Shown here: positions 51,366 through 60,530 of the stretch, in pieces
How the letters are laid out: each line of letters begins with the position of its first letter
Numbering within the stretch: the first letter of the stretch is position 1
Made by a program: the position numbers and the translations under genes
Notes under the pieces: generated by a model
The model's database searches: none
Told to the model about the DNA's origin: nothing
What the model saw: only the letters and a program-made list of their open reading frames with translations
Source: Mucisphaera sp965279675
Lineage (GTDB): Bacteria; Planctomycetota; Phycisphaerae; Phycisphaerales; Phycisphaeraceae
Direction of reading: 5' to 3'
NCBI RefSeq assembly: GCF_965279675.1
Contig: NZ_CBDIIJ010000002.1
Coordinates: forward strand, 2,294,001-2,358,000
Length of the DNA: 64,000 bases

Positions 51366-52268
51366 TCAATAGGGTGTGTAGCTGAAGTCCTTGATGACGA
51401 CGTGGACGGGTTGTCCGTCGGTCGGGGGATCGACCTGACCATCTCGGTTGGTGTCGAGCAGCCAGAGGTTGAATCGGAAGCTCGTGGTCGGGCTGGGCCG
51501 AACGACGCCGATCCAGTCGGTGAGTTGTTCGCCGTCGCCTGTTCGCCGAGGCGGATGCAGGCTGCCGTGATACGTCCATGCCGAGAGCAGGCGTTTGGGG
51601 TCGGGACCATCGGTGCCGAGATAGCTGGCACAGGTCACACGATCGGGTCGCCAATCGATCACGTGGCTGACCCCCTGTTGTTCGAGGTCGGTGTCATCAG
51701 AGGTCGTGCGCTCGGGATGAAGCTCGACGTGTTCGTTTCGAGCCGGGTGCATGGTGTAGTGAAGGTTGGCGCGCTCGGGATTGCCCCAGCGAGCCCACTC
51801 GATATCGATTTCGGTATTGGCGTCCGAGAGGTAGGTGTGGTGATCCCAGGTGAAGATGCCCAGGACCACGTTGGGATCGAGCGTATCGACGCCCGGCCCG
51901 ACGATGATCTCGTAGCGGCCGTAGCCTGCCTGGAAGTCAGAGACGAGTTCCGTGGCGTACCAGTGGCCATCTACAGGCCGGAGGGTGAGATGCAACTGGC
52001 CTTCGTCATCGACGTAGATGTCCGAGGGCTTGTCAGAGAATCGATTCGGACCGGGACCAACGGGTGTATCTGAAGACTTGATAGACCATGTATGGCCGGC
52101 GAAGCGGAGTTTGCCGGGTTCAAGGGGCGTAGCGTCCGTCATTTTCTGCATCGAACAGCCGAGGGACAAGAGGGCCAGAGCAGCGATGATGAACATGCTG
52201 AGCCAGGGGCTCGGCCCTCGCAAGCTACTCTGGTGTAGTTCAGGCACGTGGTGAAAGCGAGTGAGCAT
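51366..52268 (-). CDS. GH16-like secreted lipoprotein (beta-glucanase/agarase clan)
   Basis: A 300-aa exported protein. The lipobox LLSLGC follows a hydrophobic stretch (WLSMFIIAALALLSLGC). The body is a concanavalin-type GH16 fold. It shows FQAGYGRYEIIV, the catalytic motif TEIDIEWARWG (E-I-D-I-E pattern with both catalytic glutamates), and WRPDRVTCASYLG as the following strand. It probably hydrolyses or binds a beta-linked polysaccharide at the cell surface. ATG 52268 is chosen over longer in-frame starts because TTGAGGA lies 6 nt upstream. Substrate not predictable. Confidence 0.82.
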   Translation of the reverse strand: MLTRFHHVPELHQSSLRGPSPWLSMFIIAALALLSLGCSMQKMTDATPLEPGKLRFAGHTWSIKSSDTPVGPGPNRFSDKPSDIYVDDEGQLHLTLRPVDGHWYATELVSDFQAGYGRYEIIVGPGVDTLDPNVVLGIFTWDHHTYLSDANTEIDIEWARWGNPERANLHYTMHPARNEHVELHPERTTSDDTDLEQQGVSHVIDWRPDRVTCASYLGTDGPDPKRLLSAWTYHGSLHPPRRTGDGEQLTDWIGVVRPSPTTSFRFNLWLLDTNRDGQVDPPTDGQPVHVVIKDFSYTPY

Positions 52269-52474
52269 AAATATCCTCAATGAATGAGACATTCGTCTGA
52301 GCGTATGGCCGGGGAGTTGTGGTGTCAAGCATTTTGGGCAGGCCGTAGCTGACCCATCAGGTCTGAGCACCCGGGCGTGGGGGCTGAGGGCCATCACCGA
52401 AGTAAGGGGATCAACCGCTTGGTGGGTGAGTCTGAGGGTTAGGTGGCGATGTGGAGCAAAGCGACAGAAAGGAA

Positions 52475-52547
<73 letters not shown>

Positions 52548-52572
52548 GGTGCGTGTCTCTCACGCTGACCGA

Positions 52573-52601
52573 ATGATACGTGTTTGAATCGCAGACGCCA
52601 A
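52573..52601 (-). promoter_or_regulatory. Promoter of tRNA-Lys
   Basis: On the minus strand TTGGCG and TATCAT are 17 nt apart, with the -10 ending 25 nt before the mature tRNA. This predicts a short leader of about 19 nt. Confidence 0.75.
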
Positions 52602-52658
52602 GAGCGGGTTGGCTGTTCGTGTCGCCCGCGTTCTCCACGGAGCCGGTAGCATGTCGGT

Positions 52659-53630
52659 ATGACGTTGCTGCCGCTGCGAGCCTACATTTCTTGCTGGATC
52701 ATCTGCCTCCTTGCGGCAACCAGTACAACCCTGCCGGTGCACGCTCAGACGGTTTATGTGCTGGACGATGAGGGTGAATTGGTGCGTAAGGCCGGTCCCG
52801 AGCCGGGCACGCCTGAGGCCGAGCTCGAAGCGATCCGGGCGTTGATTGCCGCGGATGAGGGTAAGAAGGCGGTGCGGGCCGCTAATGACTGGATCGAGGC
52901 CTACCCCAACCACCCGCTGGAGGTTGAAGCCCGGCTGCTCCGAGGCGACGCCTGGGTGGCTCGGGAGCGTTACTACAAAGCACTGTTCGATTACGAGTAT
53001 GTCGCACGGGTCTATCCCGGCACGGAAGCCTTCTTCACGGCCCTCGAACGGGAGTACGACATCGCCAGGCTCTTTGTTTCCGGGGTCAAGCGTCGGCTCT
53101 TCGGGCTGCAGCTGCTTCCCGCCGACGGTGAAGGCGAGGAACTGCTCATCAGGATCCAGGAGCGCGTGCCCGGTAGCGAGTTGGGTGAGCGCGCGAGCCT
53201 GCTGCTGGCCGATTACTACTACGACGAGGGAGAGATGTTCCTCGCCAGCGAAGCCTACGACATCTTCCTGGAAAACTACCCCGAGTCGCAGCGTCGGGAA
53301 TGGGCGCTGCTCCGGCTGGTGCTGTCGAATCTCGCACGTTTCAAGGGGCCGCGGTACGACGCCACGGGCCTGCTCGAAGCGCGCGAAAGGCTGCTGGCAT
53401 ACCGGGCCGAGTTTCCCGCGGCGGCTGAGCGTGTCGGGATCGACGCCGTGCTGCTTCGTGTCGAGGAGTCGCTGGCGTCAGCGGATCTGGCATCGGCGCA
53501 GTGGTACGAACGCCGGGGTGAAGACCGCAGTGCTGCGACGCTCTACGAAAGATTGATCGAAGAACACCCGCGAACGTCGGCGGCTCAGCAGGCAGCCGAG
53601 CGCCTTCGCGAACTGGGAGTCTCCGAGTGA
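52659..53630 (+). CDS. BamD-like outer-membrane assembly protein (tetratricopeptide)
   Basis: A 323-aa exported protein with a signal peptide (ISCWIICLLAATSTTLPVHAQ). TPR-like helices follow, in the style of BamD/YfiO: AANDWIEAYPNHPLEVEARLLRGDAWVARERYYKALFDYEYVARVYPGT, later LADYYYDEGEMFLASEAYDIFLENYPES. It lacks a lipobox cysteine, unlike BamD of Proteobacteria. The stop overlaps the LptE-like gene by 4 nt, tying the two outer-membrane assembly functions together. A general TPR role is the alternative. Confidence 0.78.
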   Translation: MTLLPLRAYISCWIICLLAATSTTLPVHAQTVYVLDDEGELVRKAGPEPGTPEAELEAIRALIAADEGKKAVRAANDWIEAYPNHPLEVEARLLRGDAWVARERYYKALFDYEYVARVYPGTEAFFTALEREYDIARLFVSGVKRRLFGLQLLPADGEGEELLIRIQERVPGSELGERASLLLADYYYDEGEMFLASEAYDIFLENYPESQRREWALLRLVLSNLARFKGPRYDATGLLEARERLLAYRAEFPAAAERVGIDAVLLRVEESLASADLASAQWYERRGEDRSAATLYERLIEEHPRTSAAQQAAERLRELGVSE

Positions 53631-54139
53631 GTCGATGTCCACGTCTCTGCCTCTGGCTGCTCATGCTGCTGGTCCTGCCGATGTTGGTCGGCTGTCAATA
53701 CTCGGCGGGCGAGGCGTTCGACCCCGAGGTGCGCACGATCGCCGTAGCGACCTTCGAGAACAGGACCTTCCTGCTGGAGATCGAGCAGGAGATCGCCGCG
53801 GCGCTGGTCGCGGAGATCCAGAAGCGCACGCCTTACCGCATCGGCCCGCCCGGTACGGCCGACACCATCATTCAGGGAACGGTGGTGAGCGCTGATCGTG
53901 TCCAGCTGAGCAGGGTCCGGGAAGTCGGACTGCCTCAGGAACTCGAACTCCGGGTCCGGGTGGATTTCGAATGGCGTGACCTTCGCGACGGGACCGAGCG
54001 GGCCGGTATTCGCGGACTCATGGGGGTGGGACGGCAGGTGGCCGCCGGCCCGGCCGTTGAGCGGCTGGAAGTGGCCAGGCACACCGCGGCTGAGAACCTC
54101 GCACGGACCATGGTCTCGGAGATGCGAGCCGATTGGTGA
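53627..54139 (+). CDS. LptE-like lipoprotein (LPS assembly)
   Basis: A 170-aa lipoprotein with signal and lipobox LPMLVGC. The body carries the LptE/DUF-type pattern VRTIAVATFENRTFLLEIEQEIAAALVAEIQKRTPYRI, then ADTIIQGTVVSADRV and a C-terminal helix. LptE plugs the LptD channel that inserts lipopolysaccharide. The start is GTG, overlapping the BamD-like stop (GTGA). Together with lpxA in this window it supports an LPS-containing outer membrane. Confidence 0.8.
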   Translation: MSRCPRLCLWLLMLLVLPMLVGCQYSAGEAFDPEVRTIAVATFENRTFLLEIEQEIAAALVAEIQKRTPYRIGPPGTADTIIQGTVVSADRVQLSRVREVGLPQELELRVRVDFEWRDLRDGTERAGIRGLMGVGRQVAAGPAVERLEVARHTAAENLARTMVSEMRADW

Positions 54140-54254
54140 ACCCCGGACGGGGGACCGATGTAAGGATGGGGATCTTCCAGGCCCGATGCCTGCGGCTGAA
54201 GCGGTCAGGCGGCTATGATTCGGGTGGATGAGACGCACGCCAGTAAGGAACAGC

Positions 54255-56315
54255 ATGTCCGATCCGGATCGAGACCTCGACAAGCAGCACCGACAGGACC
54301 AGGACGAGACCACGCCCGAGCGCGGCGACTCCGATCCGAAGAACCCGCAAGGGCCCAAGCCGCCGAACATGATGTCGCGGGGGCTTTTCGGCTGGATCAT
54401 GGTTGGCACGCTGCTGATCACCGTTCTCTTGCTTGCCGGCAACGTCCAGCAGCAGGCCAAGGAAATCAGCTGGAATGAGTTCCTGAGTCTGGCCGAGACC
54501 GGTCAGTTCGAGGAAGCCGTGACGGTGCACGACGCCAAGATTGTCGGCAAGGTTCGACCGGAAGCGCCGGGCGTGGCTGGTGAGGGCGACAACCGGCTTC
54601 GGCAGACCGTGATCAGCCCAGAATCCAAGCCGCTCCGTCTGCATCAACTCGACGAAGCCAAGCAGGAGGTGGTTGAAGAAGTCAACAACTCCATCCTCAT
54701 GCCCTTCCTGCTGGCATGGGGCCCGATCCTCTTCATCGTTATCCTGATCTACTTTTTCTTCATCCGGCCGATGCGCTCGGGCGGGGCCGGTGGTGGGATG
54801 CTTGGCGGCTTCGGCCGCAGCCGTCACAAGCTGATGACCAAAGAGCTCTCGACCATCCGGCTGGATGACGTTGCGGGCATCGAAGAGGCCAAGGACGAGG
54901 TGACCGAGGTCATCGAGTTCCTCAAAAACCCCAAGAAGTTTCAGCGGCTTGGCGGGCGTGTCCCGCGAGGCGTGCTGCTGATCGGTTCGCCCGGTTGCGG
55001 CAAGACCCTGCTGGCCAAGGCCGTCGCCGGCGAGGCCGACGTGCCCTTCTTCTCAATCAGCGGCTCCGACTTTGTCGAGATGTTCGTCGGCGTCGGTGCC
55101 AGCCGCGTCCGCGATCTCTTCAAGCAGGCCAAGGAATCGTCGCCCTGCATCATCTTCCTCGATGAGATCGATGCCGTGGGCCGCAAGCGTGGGTCGGGCT
55201 TCAGTTCCGGCGGTCATGATGAGCGCGAGCAGACACTCAACGCCATCCTCGTCGAGATGGACGGCTTCGAGTCCAGCGATCAGGTCATCGTCATGGCCGC
55301 GACGAACCGTGCCGACGTGCTCGACCCGGCACTCATACGGCCGGGCCGATTCGACCGCCAGATCCAAGTGCCTCTGCCCGACGTGGCGGGGCGGCTGGAG
55401 ATCCTGAAGGTCCATGCGCAGAAGATCAAGCTCGATCCTTCGGTCGACATGGAGAAGATCGCCCGAGGCACGCCGATGTTCTCCGGTGCCGACCTCTCGG
55501 CGATCATCAACGAGGCTGCGATCTCGGCGACCATGCAGGGCAAGGAGTTTGTCGAGCACGTCGACCTTGAAGAAGCGCGCGACAAGGTTCGGTGGGGCCG
55601 GTCGCGCAAGAGCGCCAAGCTCGAAGAGGAAGAGAAAAAGGTCATCGCCTACCACGAAGCCGGGCACGCGATCATCATGAAATACGATGACGACGCCGAA
55701 CCTCTGCACAAGGTCACAATCATCCCGCGAGGCCGGTCCCTCGGCAGCACCTATATGTTGCCCGAGAAGGACAAGCACATCCTCTCGAAGAAGCAGCTGC
55801 TGGGGCACATGCGTGTCGCCTTTGGTGGCCGGATTGCCGAGGAGATGTTCACCGGCGATCAGTACAACGGGACGGCCGGCGACATCCGCCAGGCGACCGA
55901 GATCGCCCGATCCATGATTACCGAGTACGGCATGAGCCAGCGGATGGGCTTCCAGTTGTTTGGTGTAGACGACGCCAAGAACCCCTGGGAACAGCCCGAT
56001 CGGCTCTACTCGGACGAGACCGCGAAGATGATCGATGAGGAGGTCCGCGGGCTCATCGATCGGACCTACAACGAGGCCAAGACGCTGATCGAGACGCATC
56101 GGATCGAAACCGAGCGGCTGGCCGAAGCGTTGATGAAGTACGAGACCCTCACGGCGGAGGAGGTCGATAAGGCCGTCAACGGCGAGCCCATCGGCCGCAA
56201 GACGGTCACCGATGTCATCGAGGCCGAGAAGCAGCGTGACGACAGCAAGCCGGCTAAGCCTGCGTCGCCCCCTGAGCCCGATCTGCCGCCAGGGTCGATG
56301 CCTAGCCCGGCCTGA
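54255..56315 (+). CDS. ftsH: ATP-dependent zinc metalloprotease FtsH
   Basis: A 686-aa inner-membrane AAA+ protease for quality control. TM1 is about 43-63 and TM2 about 147-170, with a periplasmic domain between. Walker A GSPGCGKT is at 244-251, Walker B FLDEIDAVGRKRG follows, and the pore motif is FVGVGASRVRDL. The zinc motif HEAGH is at 467-471. The tail is Pro/Lys-rich. A hydrophilic, charged N-terminal extension of about 40 residues precedes TM1, longer than in E. coli. ATG 54255 has AAGGAA upstream. Confidence 0.97.
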   Translation: MSDPDRDLDKQHRQDQDETTPERGDSDPKNPQGPKPPNMMSRGLFGWIMVGTLLITVLLLAGNVQQQAKEISWNEFLSLAETGQFEEAVTVHDAKIVGKVRPEAPGVAGEGDNRLRQTVISPESKPLRLHQLDEAKQEVVEEVNNSILMPFLLAWGPILFIVILIYFFFIRPMRSGGAGGGMLGGFGRSRHKLMTKELSTIRLDDVAGIEEAKDEVTEVIEFLKNPKKFQRLGGRVPRGVLLIGSPGCGKTLLAKAVAGEADVPFFSISGSDFVEMFVGVGASRVRDLFKQAKESSPCIIFLDEIDAVGRKRGSGFSSGGHDEREQTLNAILVEMDGFESSDQVIVMAATNRADVLDPALIRPGRFDRQIQVPLPDVAGRLEILKVHAQKIKLDPSVDMEKIARGTPMFSGADLSAIINEAAISATMQGKEFVEHVDLEEARDKVRWGRSRKSAKLEEEEKKVIAYHEAGHAIIMKYDDDAEPLHKVTIIPRGRSLGSTYMLPEKDKHILSKKQLLGHMRVAFGGRIAEEMFTGDQYNGTAGDIRQATEIARSMITEYGMSQRMGFQLFGVDDAKNPWEQPDRLYSDETAKMIDEEVRGLIDRTYNEAKTLIETHRIETERLAEALMKYETLTAEEVDKAVNGEPIGRKTVTDVIEAEKQRDDSKPAKPASPPEPDLPPGSMPSPA

Positions 56316-56322
56316 TACGACG

Positions 56323-57384
56323 TCAGATCAGGTCATCATCAACCAGCAGTTCATTCGCCCCCTTGTCACGTCGCATCGAGCGGCCGAGAACTTCTTTCAG
56401 GCGCTTTGGTCGGATGCCTTCGCCGGGCCGTTTGATGGTCAGGTCGGCAGCGGTCAGCCGGTCGCCGGCTGAGACGGCTCTCGTTAGGCAGAGGCTCTGC
56501 CGAGAGAGACGGCGAACATCCTCTTCTTCCGGACCCGCGGATTTGTCGATCCTACCAAGTGCCTGCGCGGCTTCCCGAGCCCCTGAGACATAGGTCCTCA
56601 TCTGCTCGGGATTCAGGCTGGCGGCGTGGTCAGGGCCTTCGGCCCCGGTGTCGTAGGTCAGGTGCTTCTCGAGCAGACAGGCACCCGCCGCGACCGCCAA
56701 AGCGCCGGTCAGGGTCTCGCTGGTGTGATCCGAGTAGCCGATGGGGAGCTGGTGCCGGTCTTGGAGCCAGCGGATCCCGCCTAAGGCTGCTTTCTCCATG
56801 GGGGTCGGGTACGAAGAAACGCACTGCAGAAGGGCCCCGCCCGGTTCGTAATCTGACAGCCATTCAGCGGCCTCACTGATCTCGTGCCCCTCGCTGGCAC
56901 CGGTGGAGATGAGCACGGGCTTGTCGAGCTTCAGCACGCGCCTGATGAGTGGGCGATTAATGACGTCCGGCGAAGCGATCTTCACGGCATCCAGTTCCAG
57001 GTCGGCAAGCTCCTCCACATCCTCCAGACTGAAAGGCGTAACCACCAAGCCCAGCCCGGCTTCGCGAGCAGCCTCGCGCAGGGTCTTCAGTTCTTTCAGA
57101 CTCAGAGTCAGCTTGCCGAGCAGGTCCTCCGCCGACTTCGCAGACCCCTGCTGATAGGCCGCCAACTCAGCCTGCTTCGATAGCAGACGCTCCGGGCGGA
57201 AGTACTGGAATTTGACGGCATCGCAGCCAGCGCCTTTGGCCGATTCGATCAGGGTTTGGGCACGCTCCAGAGACCCGTCGTGATTGACGCCGATCTCGGC
57301 AATGACGCAGACCTTTGCCGGGTCGTGCTCGCCGGCGTGGGAAAAGACCAGGGGGCGTGGTTGGTTGGTTTCGGACTCGCTCAT
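56323..57384 (-). CDS. NeuB-like sialic-acid-type synthase
   Basis: A 353-aa PEP-dependent aldol-condensing enzyme for nonulosonic acids. The NeuB barrel motifs are VCVIAEIGVNHDGS, CDAVKFQYFRPERL, VKIASPDVINRPLIRRV, VLISTGAS, LQCVSSYPTP, GYSDHT and LEKHLTYD. A C-terminal SAF (antifreeze-like) domain reads LTRAVSAGDRLTAADLTIKRPGEGI. Product could be N-acetylneuraminate, legionaminate or pseudaminate; no partner genes (neuA, neuC) are in the window. It lies next to the rhamnose genes, supporting a role in surface glycan synthesis. Confidence 0.92.
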   Translation of the reverse strand: MSESETNQPRPLVFSHAGEHDPAKVCVIAEIGVNHDGSLERAQTLIESAKGAGCDAVKFQYFRPERLLSKQAELAAYQQGSAKSAEDLLGKLTLSLKELKTLREAAREAGLGLVVTPFSLEDVEELADLELDAVKIASPDVINRPLIRRVLKLDKPVLISTGASEGHEISEAAEWLSDYEPGGALLQCVSSYPTPMEKAALGGIRWLQDRHQLPIGYSDHTSETLTGALAVAAGACLLEKHLTYDTGAEGPDHAASLNPEQMRTYVSGAREAAQALGRIDKSAGPEEEDVRRLSRQSLCLTRAVSAGDRLTAADLTIKRPGEGIRPKRLKEVLGRSMRRDKGANELLVDDDLI

Positions 57385-57409
57385 ACGAGCGTTGTACCCA
57401 GCAACCGTT

Positions 57410-58459
57410 TCACGTGCTCAAAGACCCGCTGCCGGCCTCGTACTGCTTGGCGTAGTACTCGCGATAGGCGCCCGACCGGATCCGCTGCCACCAATTGGCG
57501 TTTTCCTGATACCAACGGCAGGTCGTCTCGAGAGCCTCGGGCCAGGCCGACCGGGAGGGTTCCCATCCGAGTTCACGGGCGATCTTGCTGGCGTCGATGG
57601 CGTACCGACGATCATGCCCCTTGCGGTCGGCAACCCGTTCGATCATCTCCTCGCCATGGCCCATGATCTCGAGGATCGCGTGGGTCAATGCGAGATTCGA
57701 ACGCTCGTTATTCCCGCCGATGTTGTAGGTCTCGCCCGGCTCGCCCTTCTCAGCAACCAGCAGCACGGCCTCGCAGTGATCTATGACGTGCAGCCAGTCG
57801 CGCACGTTCTGCCCGTCGCCATACAGAGGCACCTTCATCCCCTGGATCAGGTTGGTGACAAACAGCGGGATGACCTTTTCAGGGAACTGGTAGGGCCCGA
57901 AGTTGTTTGAGCAGTTGGTGATGCAGGCCTGGATCCTGTGCGTGTGCTGACAGGCTCGGACCAGGTGGTCCGAAGCGGCTTTGCTCGCCGAGTAGGGGCT
58001 GCTCGGGGAATAAGGCGTCGTCTCCGTGAACTTGATCTCAGGACGATCCAGCGGCAGATCGCCATAAACCTCATCCGTCGAGACGTGCACCAGACGTTTC
58101 TGATTCTTCGGATCGGCCCGCCTGAGCGCATCCAGCAGACACTGCGTGCCCAGGACATTGGTCTCGACGAAAGGCCGCCCGTCGATGATCGACCGGTCCA
58201 CGTGGCTCTCAGCGGCCATGTGCACCAAGACATCGACCTCAGCGATGAGGGAGGTCATCAGCTCAAGATCCCGGATATCACCCTTCACGAAGCGGTACCG
58301 ATCCGGGAATCGGCTCTCGATGTCCGCCAGACTCTCGGGATTTCCCGAGTACGTGAGCGCATCGAGATTGACCATCGCCGTGTCGTCGCGGGATTCGAGC
58401 GCAAAACGAACAAAATTAGACCCGATAAAACCGCAGCCGCCGGTGATCAGGATCTTCAT
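57410..58459 (-). CDS. rfbB: dTDP-glucose 4,6-dehydratase
   Basis: A 349-aa extended-SDR enzyme, second step to dTDP-rhamnose. The NAD motif is ITGGCGFIGSNFVR, then VHMAAESHVDRSI, VHVSTDEVYGDL and the catalytic YSASKAASDHLVRA. FGPYQFPEKVIPLFVTN and KVPLYGDGQNVRDWLHV are diagnostic for RmlB. It is divergent from rfbA over 116 nt. On the minus strand TTGAGG-17-TAGGGT in that gap is a possible promoter. Confidence 0.95.
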   Translation of the reverse strand: MKILITGGCGFIGSNFVRFALESRDDTAMVNLDALTYSGNPESLADIESRFPDRYRFVKGDIRDLELMTSLIAEVDVLVHMAAESHVDRSIIDGRPFVETNVLGTQCLLDALRRADPKNQKRLVHVSTDEVYGDLPLDRPEIKFTETTPYSPSSPYSASKAASDHLVRACQHTHRIQACITNCSNNFGPYQFPEKVIPLFVTNLIQGMKVPLYGDGQNVRDWLHVIDHCEAVLLVAEKGEPGETYNIGGNNERSNLALTHAILEIMGHGEEMIERVADRKGHDRRYAIDASKIARELGWEPSRSAWPEALETTCRWYQENANWWQRIRSGAYREYYAKQYEAGSGSLST

Positions 58460-58575
58460 GCGTGTTCTCCAGGTCTTCGGGAGGTGAAATCAGTCCGTCG
58501 TTAAACCATCGGCTTGACCCTACCCCCGGATTGACCGATCCTCAATCCTAAATCGACCTAACTTAGGGGCTACCG
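58460..58575. promoter_or_regulatory. Divergent promoter region rfbB/rfbA
   Basis: Serves both rfbB (minus) and rfbA (plus). TTGACC occurs twice on the + strand, at 58513 and 58531, the first with only a poor -10 17 nt on. A partial inverted repeat CCTAA...TTAGG lies just before rfbA (about 58545-58566) and could be an operator. Weak evidence. Confidence 0.35.
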
Positions 58576-59331
58576 ATGAAGGGTGTCATTCTTGCAGGCG
58601 GACTCGGGTCACGTCTCCGGCCGCTCACGCTGGTGACCAACAAGCACCTGCTGCCGGTCTACGACCGACCGATGATCTATTACCCGATTCAGTGCCTGAT
58701 CAACGCCGGGATCAATGAGGTCCTCATCGTGACCGGTGGCGAGCACGCGGGCGATTTCCTCAAGCTCCTCAAAAACGGCAAGCACCTCGGGCTCAAGCAA
58801 CTGGCCTACACCTATCAGGAGGGCGAGGGCGGCATCGCCGATGCCCTCAAACTCGCTGAGGACTTTGCCGACGGCGACAAGATCTGCGTGATCCTGGGCG
58901 ACAACATCATCGAAGGGAACATCCGCAAGGCCGCGGGCGATTTCTTCACCCAGGGCTCCGGTGCCAAGCTGCTGCTCAAGGAAGTCTACGATCCCGAACG
59001 CTTCGGGGTGGTCGCTTTCGATGACGAGGGCAAGGTCAATCAGATCATCGAGAAGCCCGAGAACCCGCCCAGCAGCATGGCGGTGACCGGCATCTATTTC
59101 TACGACAACGACGTCTTCTCGATCTGTCAGGAACAGAAGCCCTCCGGCCGTGGCGAACTGGAGATCACCGACGTCAACCAGGCCTACCTCGACCGGGGCG
59201 ACCTGACCTATGAAACCCTCGAAGGCTGGTGGACCGACGCCGGCACCTTCGAAAGCCTCCATCGAGCCAGCATTCTGGTCAAAGAGGCGGGGGCCAACCG
59301 GCTCGATCTCACTGTCCCGCAGTCCGTCTGA
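58576..59331 (+). CDS. rfbA: Glucose-1-phosphate thymidylyltransferase, short form
   Basis: A 251-aa nucleotidyltransferase, first step to dTDP-rhamnose. The signature LAGGLGSRLRPLTLVTNKHLLPVYDRPMIYYPI is complete. VILGDNI holds the metal-binding D, and the later EKPENPPSS and TGIYFYDNDVF, ELEITDVN and WTDAGTFESL are typical RmlA. It lacks the C-terminal helical part that forms the allosteric site in enterobacterial RmlA (about 290 aa). The length suggests a non-allosteric short type. Confidence 0.92.
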   Translation: MKGVILAGGLGSRLRPLTLVTNKHLLPVYDRPMIYYPIQCLINAGINEVLIVTGGEHAGDFLKLLKNGKHLGLKQLAYTYQEGEGGIADALKLAEDFADGDKICVILGDNIIEGNIRKAAGDFFTQGSGAKLLLKEVYDPERFGVVAFDDEGKVNQIIEKPENPPSSMAVTGIYFYDNDVFSICQEQKPSGRGELEITDVNQAYLDRGDLTYETLEGWWTDAGTFESLHRASILVKEAGANRLDLTVPQSV

Positions 59332-59348
59332 GCAGGGGGCCGCCGTCG

Positions 59349-59972
59349 TTGTGTCCCCAACTTTTCATCGCGCAGGCGCAGGATGCCGGCTGGCACTTCG
59401 GCCTGCACGACCCCAGCTTCGAGGGCTGGGCCATCCTGATCGCCTATGCACTGGCCGCCGCTATCACTCTCCAGGCAGCAGCGGGTTCTACGGGACGCGA
59501 CGCCTTCTTCTGGTGGATCGTGGCGGGCCTGATGGCGTTTCTCTGCCTGAACAAGCAGCTCGATCTCCAGTCCCTCGTAACCGACTGGGGGCGCTCACTG
59601 GCTAAAGAGCAAGGCTGGCTCGATCGGAGGCGATCTCTGCAGGCAGGTTTTGTGCTCGGCATCGGTATCCTGATGTTTATCGTTGCCGCGGGCATGCTCT
59701 GGTTCATGCGGCGTTCGCTCTGGCGGCTGAGACTCGCGATCCTCGGGCTGACGTTCGTGGCCGGCTTTGTGCTGGCCCGTGCGGCTTCCTTCCATCACCT
59801 CGACAGCTGGCTCGGCACGCCCATCGATCCGGGCAACTACTTCAGGTACAACGCCCTGTTTGAACTCCCGGGTATCGTGCTGATCGCCATCGCCGCACGT
59901 TTACACGTCCGCGCAACGAACAAGCCTAAATCTTCACCCAACCCGAGGCACAGGTCCACCCATGCAGATTGA
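59349..59972 (+). CDS. Unknown four-helix membrane protein within the rhamnose locus
   Basis: A membrane protein of about 207 aa with four hydrophobic helices (roughly ILIAYALAAAITLQA, DAFFWWIVAGLMAFLCL, GFVLGIGILMFIVAAGMLWF, LAILGLTFVAGFVLARAA) and a last one near FELPGIVLIAIAARLH. There is no ATG after rfbA ends; the frame reaches back into rfbA (59229). The TTG at 59349, with AGGGGG upstream, is the most likely start. The stop overlaps rfbC by 11 nt, so it is part of the operon. I recognise no family; a role in glycan export or modification would be a guess. Confidence 0.68.
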   Translation: MCPQLFIAQAQDAGWHFGLHDPSFEGWAILIAYALAAAITLQAAAGSTGRDAFFWWIVAGLMAFLCLNKQLDLQSLVTDWGRSLAKEQGWLDRRRSLQAGFVLGIGILMFIVAAGMLWFMRRSLWRLRLAILGLTFVAGFVLARAASFHHLDSWLGTPIDPGNYFRYNALFELPGIVLIAIAARLHVRATNKPKSSPNPRHRSTHAD

Positions 59973-60525
59973 AGCCACCCACATCCCGGACGTCAGGATC
60001 ATCACGCCCAGGAAACATGGCGACCATCGCGGCTTTTTCATGGAGAGCTTCAGCGCTCCGCGGCTGGCCGAGGCCGGGATCACTGACGTCTTCGTGCAGG
60101 ACAACCATTCGCTCTCCGCAGCCCCTTACACCCTACGCGGCCTCCACTGCCAGACCCCGCCCCACGCTCAGGCCAAGCTCGTCCGGGTCACGCGCGGCCG
60201 CGTCCTGGACGTTGCTGTCGATGCCCGCAAAGGCTCGCCGACTTTTGGGCAGCATGTGGCTGTGGAACTGAACCCCGACAGCGCCCGCCAACTCTACGTG
60301 CCGTTCGGCTTCCTGCACGGATTTCTGACCCTAGAGCCCGACACCGAGTTCCAGTACAAGGTCAGCGACATCTACGCCGGCGACTGCGATACCGGCGTCC
60401 GTTTCGACGACCCCGATCTTGCCATCGACTGGCAACTGGGCGGCCGATCACCGATCCTCTCCGAGAAAGACCAGAAGCTTGTGGCCTGGCGGGATTTCGA
60501 CTCGCCCTTTGTCTACGAAGGCTGA
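59962..60525 (+). CDS. rfbC: dTDP-4-dehydrorhamnose 3,5-epimerase
   Basis: A 187-aa cupin epimerase, third step to dTDP-rhamnose. Seen are PRKHGDHRGFFMESFS, QDNHSLSAAPYTLRGLHCQTPPHAQAKLVRVTRG with the catalytic histidine, DVAVDARKGSPTFG and YVPFGFLHGFLTLEP. RfbC length is normal. It overlaps the membrane gene and is followed by rfbD after 5 nt. Confidence 0.96.
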   Translation: MQIEATHIPDVRIITPRKHGDHRGFFMESFSAPRLAEAGITDVFVQDNHSLSAAPYTLRGLHCQTPPHAQAKLVRVTRGRVLDVAVDARKGSPTFGQHVAVELNPDSARQLYVPFGFLHGFLTLEPDTEFQYKVSDIYAGDCDTGVRFDDPDLAIDWQLGGRSPILSEKDQKLVAWRDFDSPFVYEG

Positions 60526-60530
60526 TCCTC

